This document shows, in pieces, positions 5,919 through 6,079 of a stretch of DNA of 6,079 bases. The notes under the pieces are model-generated. The model did not search any database, was not told where the DNA came from, and saw nothing but the letters and a program-made list of their open reading frames with translations. How positions within the stretch are numbered: position 1 is the stretch's first letter; the number at the start of each line of letters is the position of its first letter. The DNA is from Bacillota bacterium (GTDB lineage: Bacteria; Bacillota; DTU025). Made by a program: the position numbers and the translations under genes. Where the stretch lies: NCBI GenBank assembly GCA_012842765.1, contig DUWJ01000404.1:1-6079 (forward strand). The letters are read 5' to 3'.

Positions 5919-6079
5919 TATAAAACGCAAGGCTCTGCAGCTCCAACGTGAGGTCCGCCGAATGGACCTTTACATCTTCAGGCACATCAAGCTTTACAGG
6001 GGCAAAATTCAGGATAGCCTTGACCCCCGCTTTCACGCATTCGCTAGCAACAGCTTCCGCGCTCTCAGGCGTAACCGCA
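5911..6079 (-). CDS. rex: Rex, redox-sensing transcriptional repressor (C-terminal 55 residues only)
   Basis: C-terminal end of Rex, a DNA-binding dimer that senses the NADH/NAD+ ratio through a Rossmann domain and represses fermentation, hydrogenase and electron-transfer genes when NAD+ is high. The 55 visible codons end at TGA 5913-5911. The stretch GVKAILNFAPVKLDVPEDV followed by VHSADLTLELQSLAFY matches the strongly conserved end of the family: the last part of the Rossmann fold and the domain-swapped terminal helix. The DNA-binding winged helix lies outside the window. Its nearness to nfnAB and fhs suggests a local redox theme, but a probable terminator and a 576-base gap separate it from the next gene, so it is likely its own transcription unit. 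The short conserved match makes the call secure despite truncation. Confidence 0.92.
   Translation of the reverse strand, partial: AVTPESAEAVASECVKAGVKAILNFAPVKLDVPEDVKVHSADLTLELQSLAFYTR

Noticed and set aside
1..6079. CRISPR arrays, insertion sequences, direct repeats or integrase sites
   Set aside because: No regularly spaced repeats, transposase-like frames or terminal inverted repeats were seen on either strand.

Overview
The window looks like chromosome of a strictly anaerobic, moderately GC-rich bacterium, most likely Bacillota (Clostridia-like). It carries formate-tetrahydrofolate ligase directly behind the two subunits of the electron-bifurcating transhydrogenase NfnAB, plus a Rex redox repressor. 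This combination fits acetogens, syntrophs and fermenters that use the tetrahydrofolate C1 pathway. The species cannot be named from this sequence. Every convincing gene is on the minus strand, so transcription runs from high to low coordinates.

Layout in the direction of transcription: (1) 6079-5911, the last 55 codons of rex. (2) 5910-5335, about 576 bases without a convincing gene. It holds a perfect 26-base GC-rich palindrome (5752-5777) that is probably the rex terminator. (3) 5334-3991, a 447-residue three-part protein: an SRA-like domain of the ScoMcrA type, an HNH zinc-finger nuclease-like domain, and a complete MutT-type NUDIX hydrolase domain. (4) 3990-3768, a short gap with a possible 36-codon cysteine-rich ORF and a very good sigma-A-type promoter (TTGACC, 17 bases, TATTAT) reading toward nfnA. 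(5) 3767-1, nfnA, nfnB and fhs. They are packed with a 16-base overlap and then a 21-base gap, and are almost certainly one operon. fhs runs off the left edge, with about 80 residues missing.

How the genes fit together: NfnAB couples NADH and reduced ferredoxin to NADP+, supplying or balancing NADPH. Fhs loads formate onto tetrahydrofolate, and the next steps of that pathway consume reduced pyridine nucleotide. One transcript would therefore match cofactor supply to C1 flux. Rex senses NADH/NAD+ and lies close by, but I found no clear Rex operator in the nfnA promoter.

The most unusual item is the SRA-HNH-NUDIX fusion. It joins a modified-DNA reader and nuclease module (type IV restriction-like) to a nucleotide-pool cleaning enzyme in one chain. 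The HNH active site also looks altered (the usual His-His pair reads His-Tyr). A second oddity is a cysteine-rich insert in the NfnB linker.
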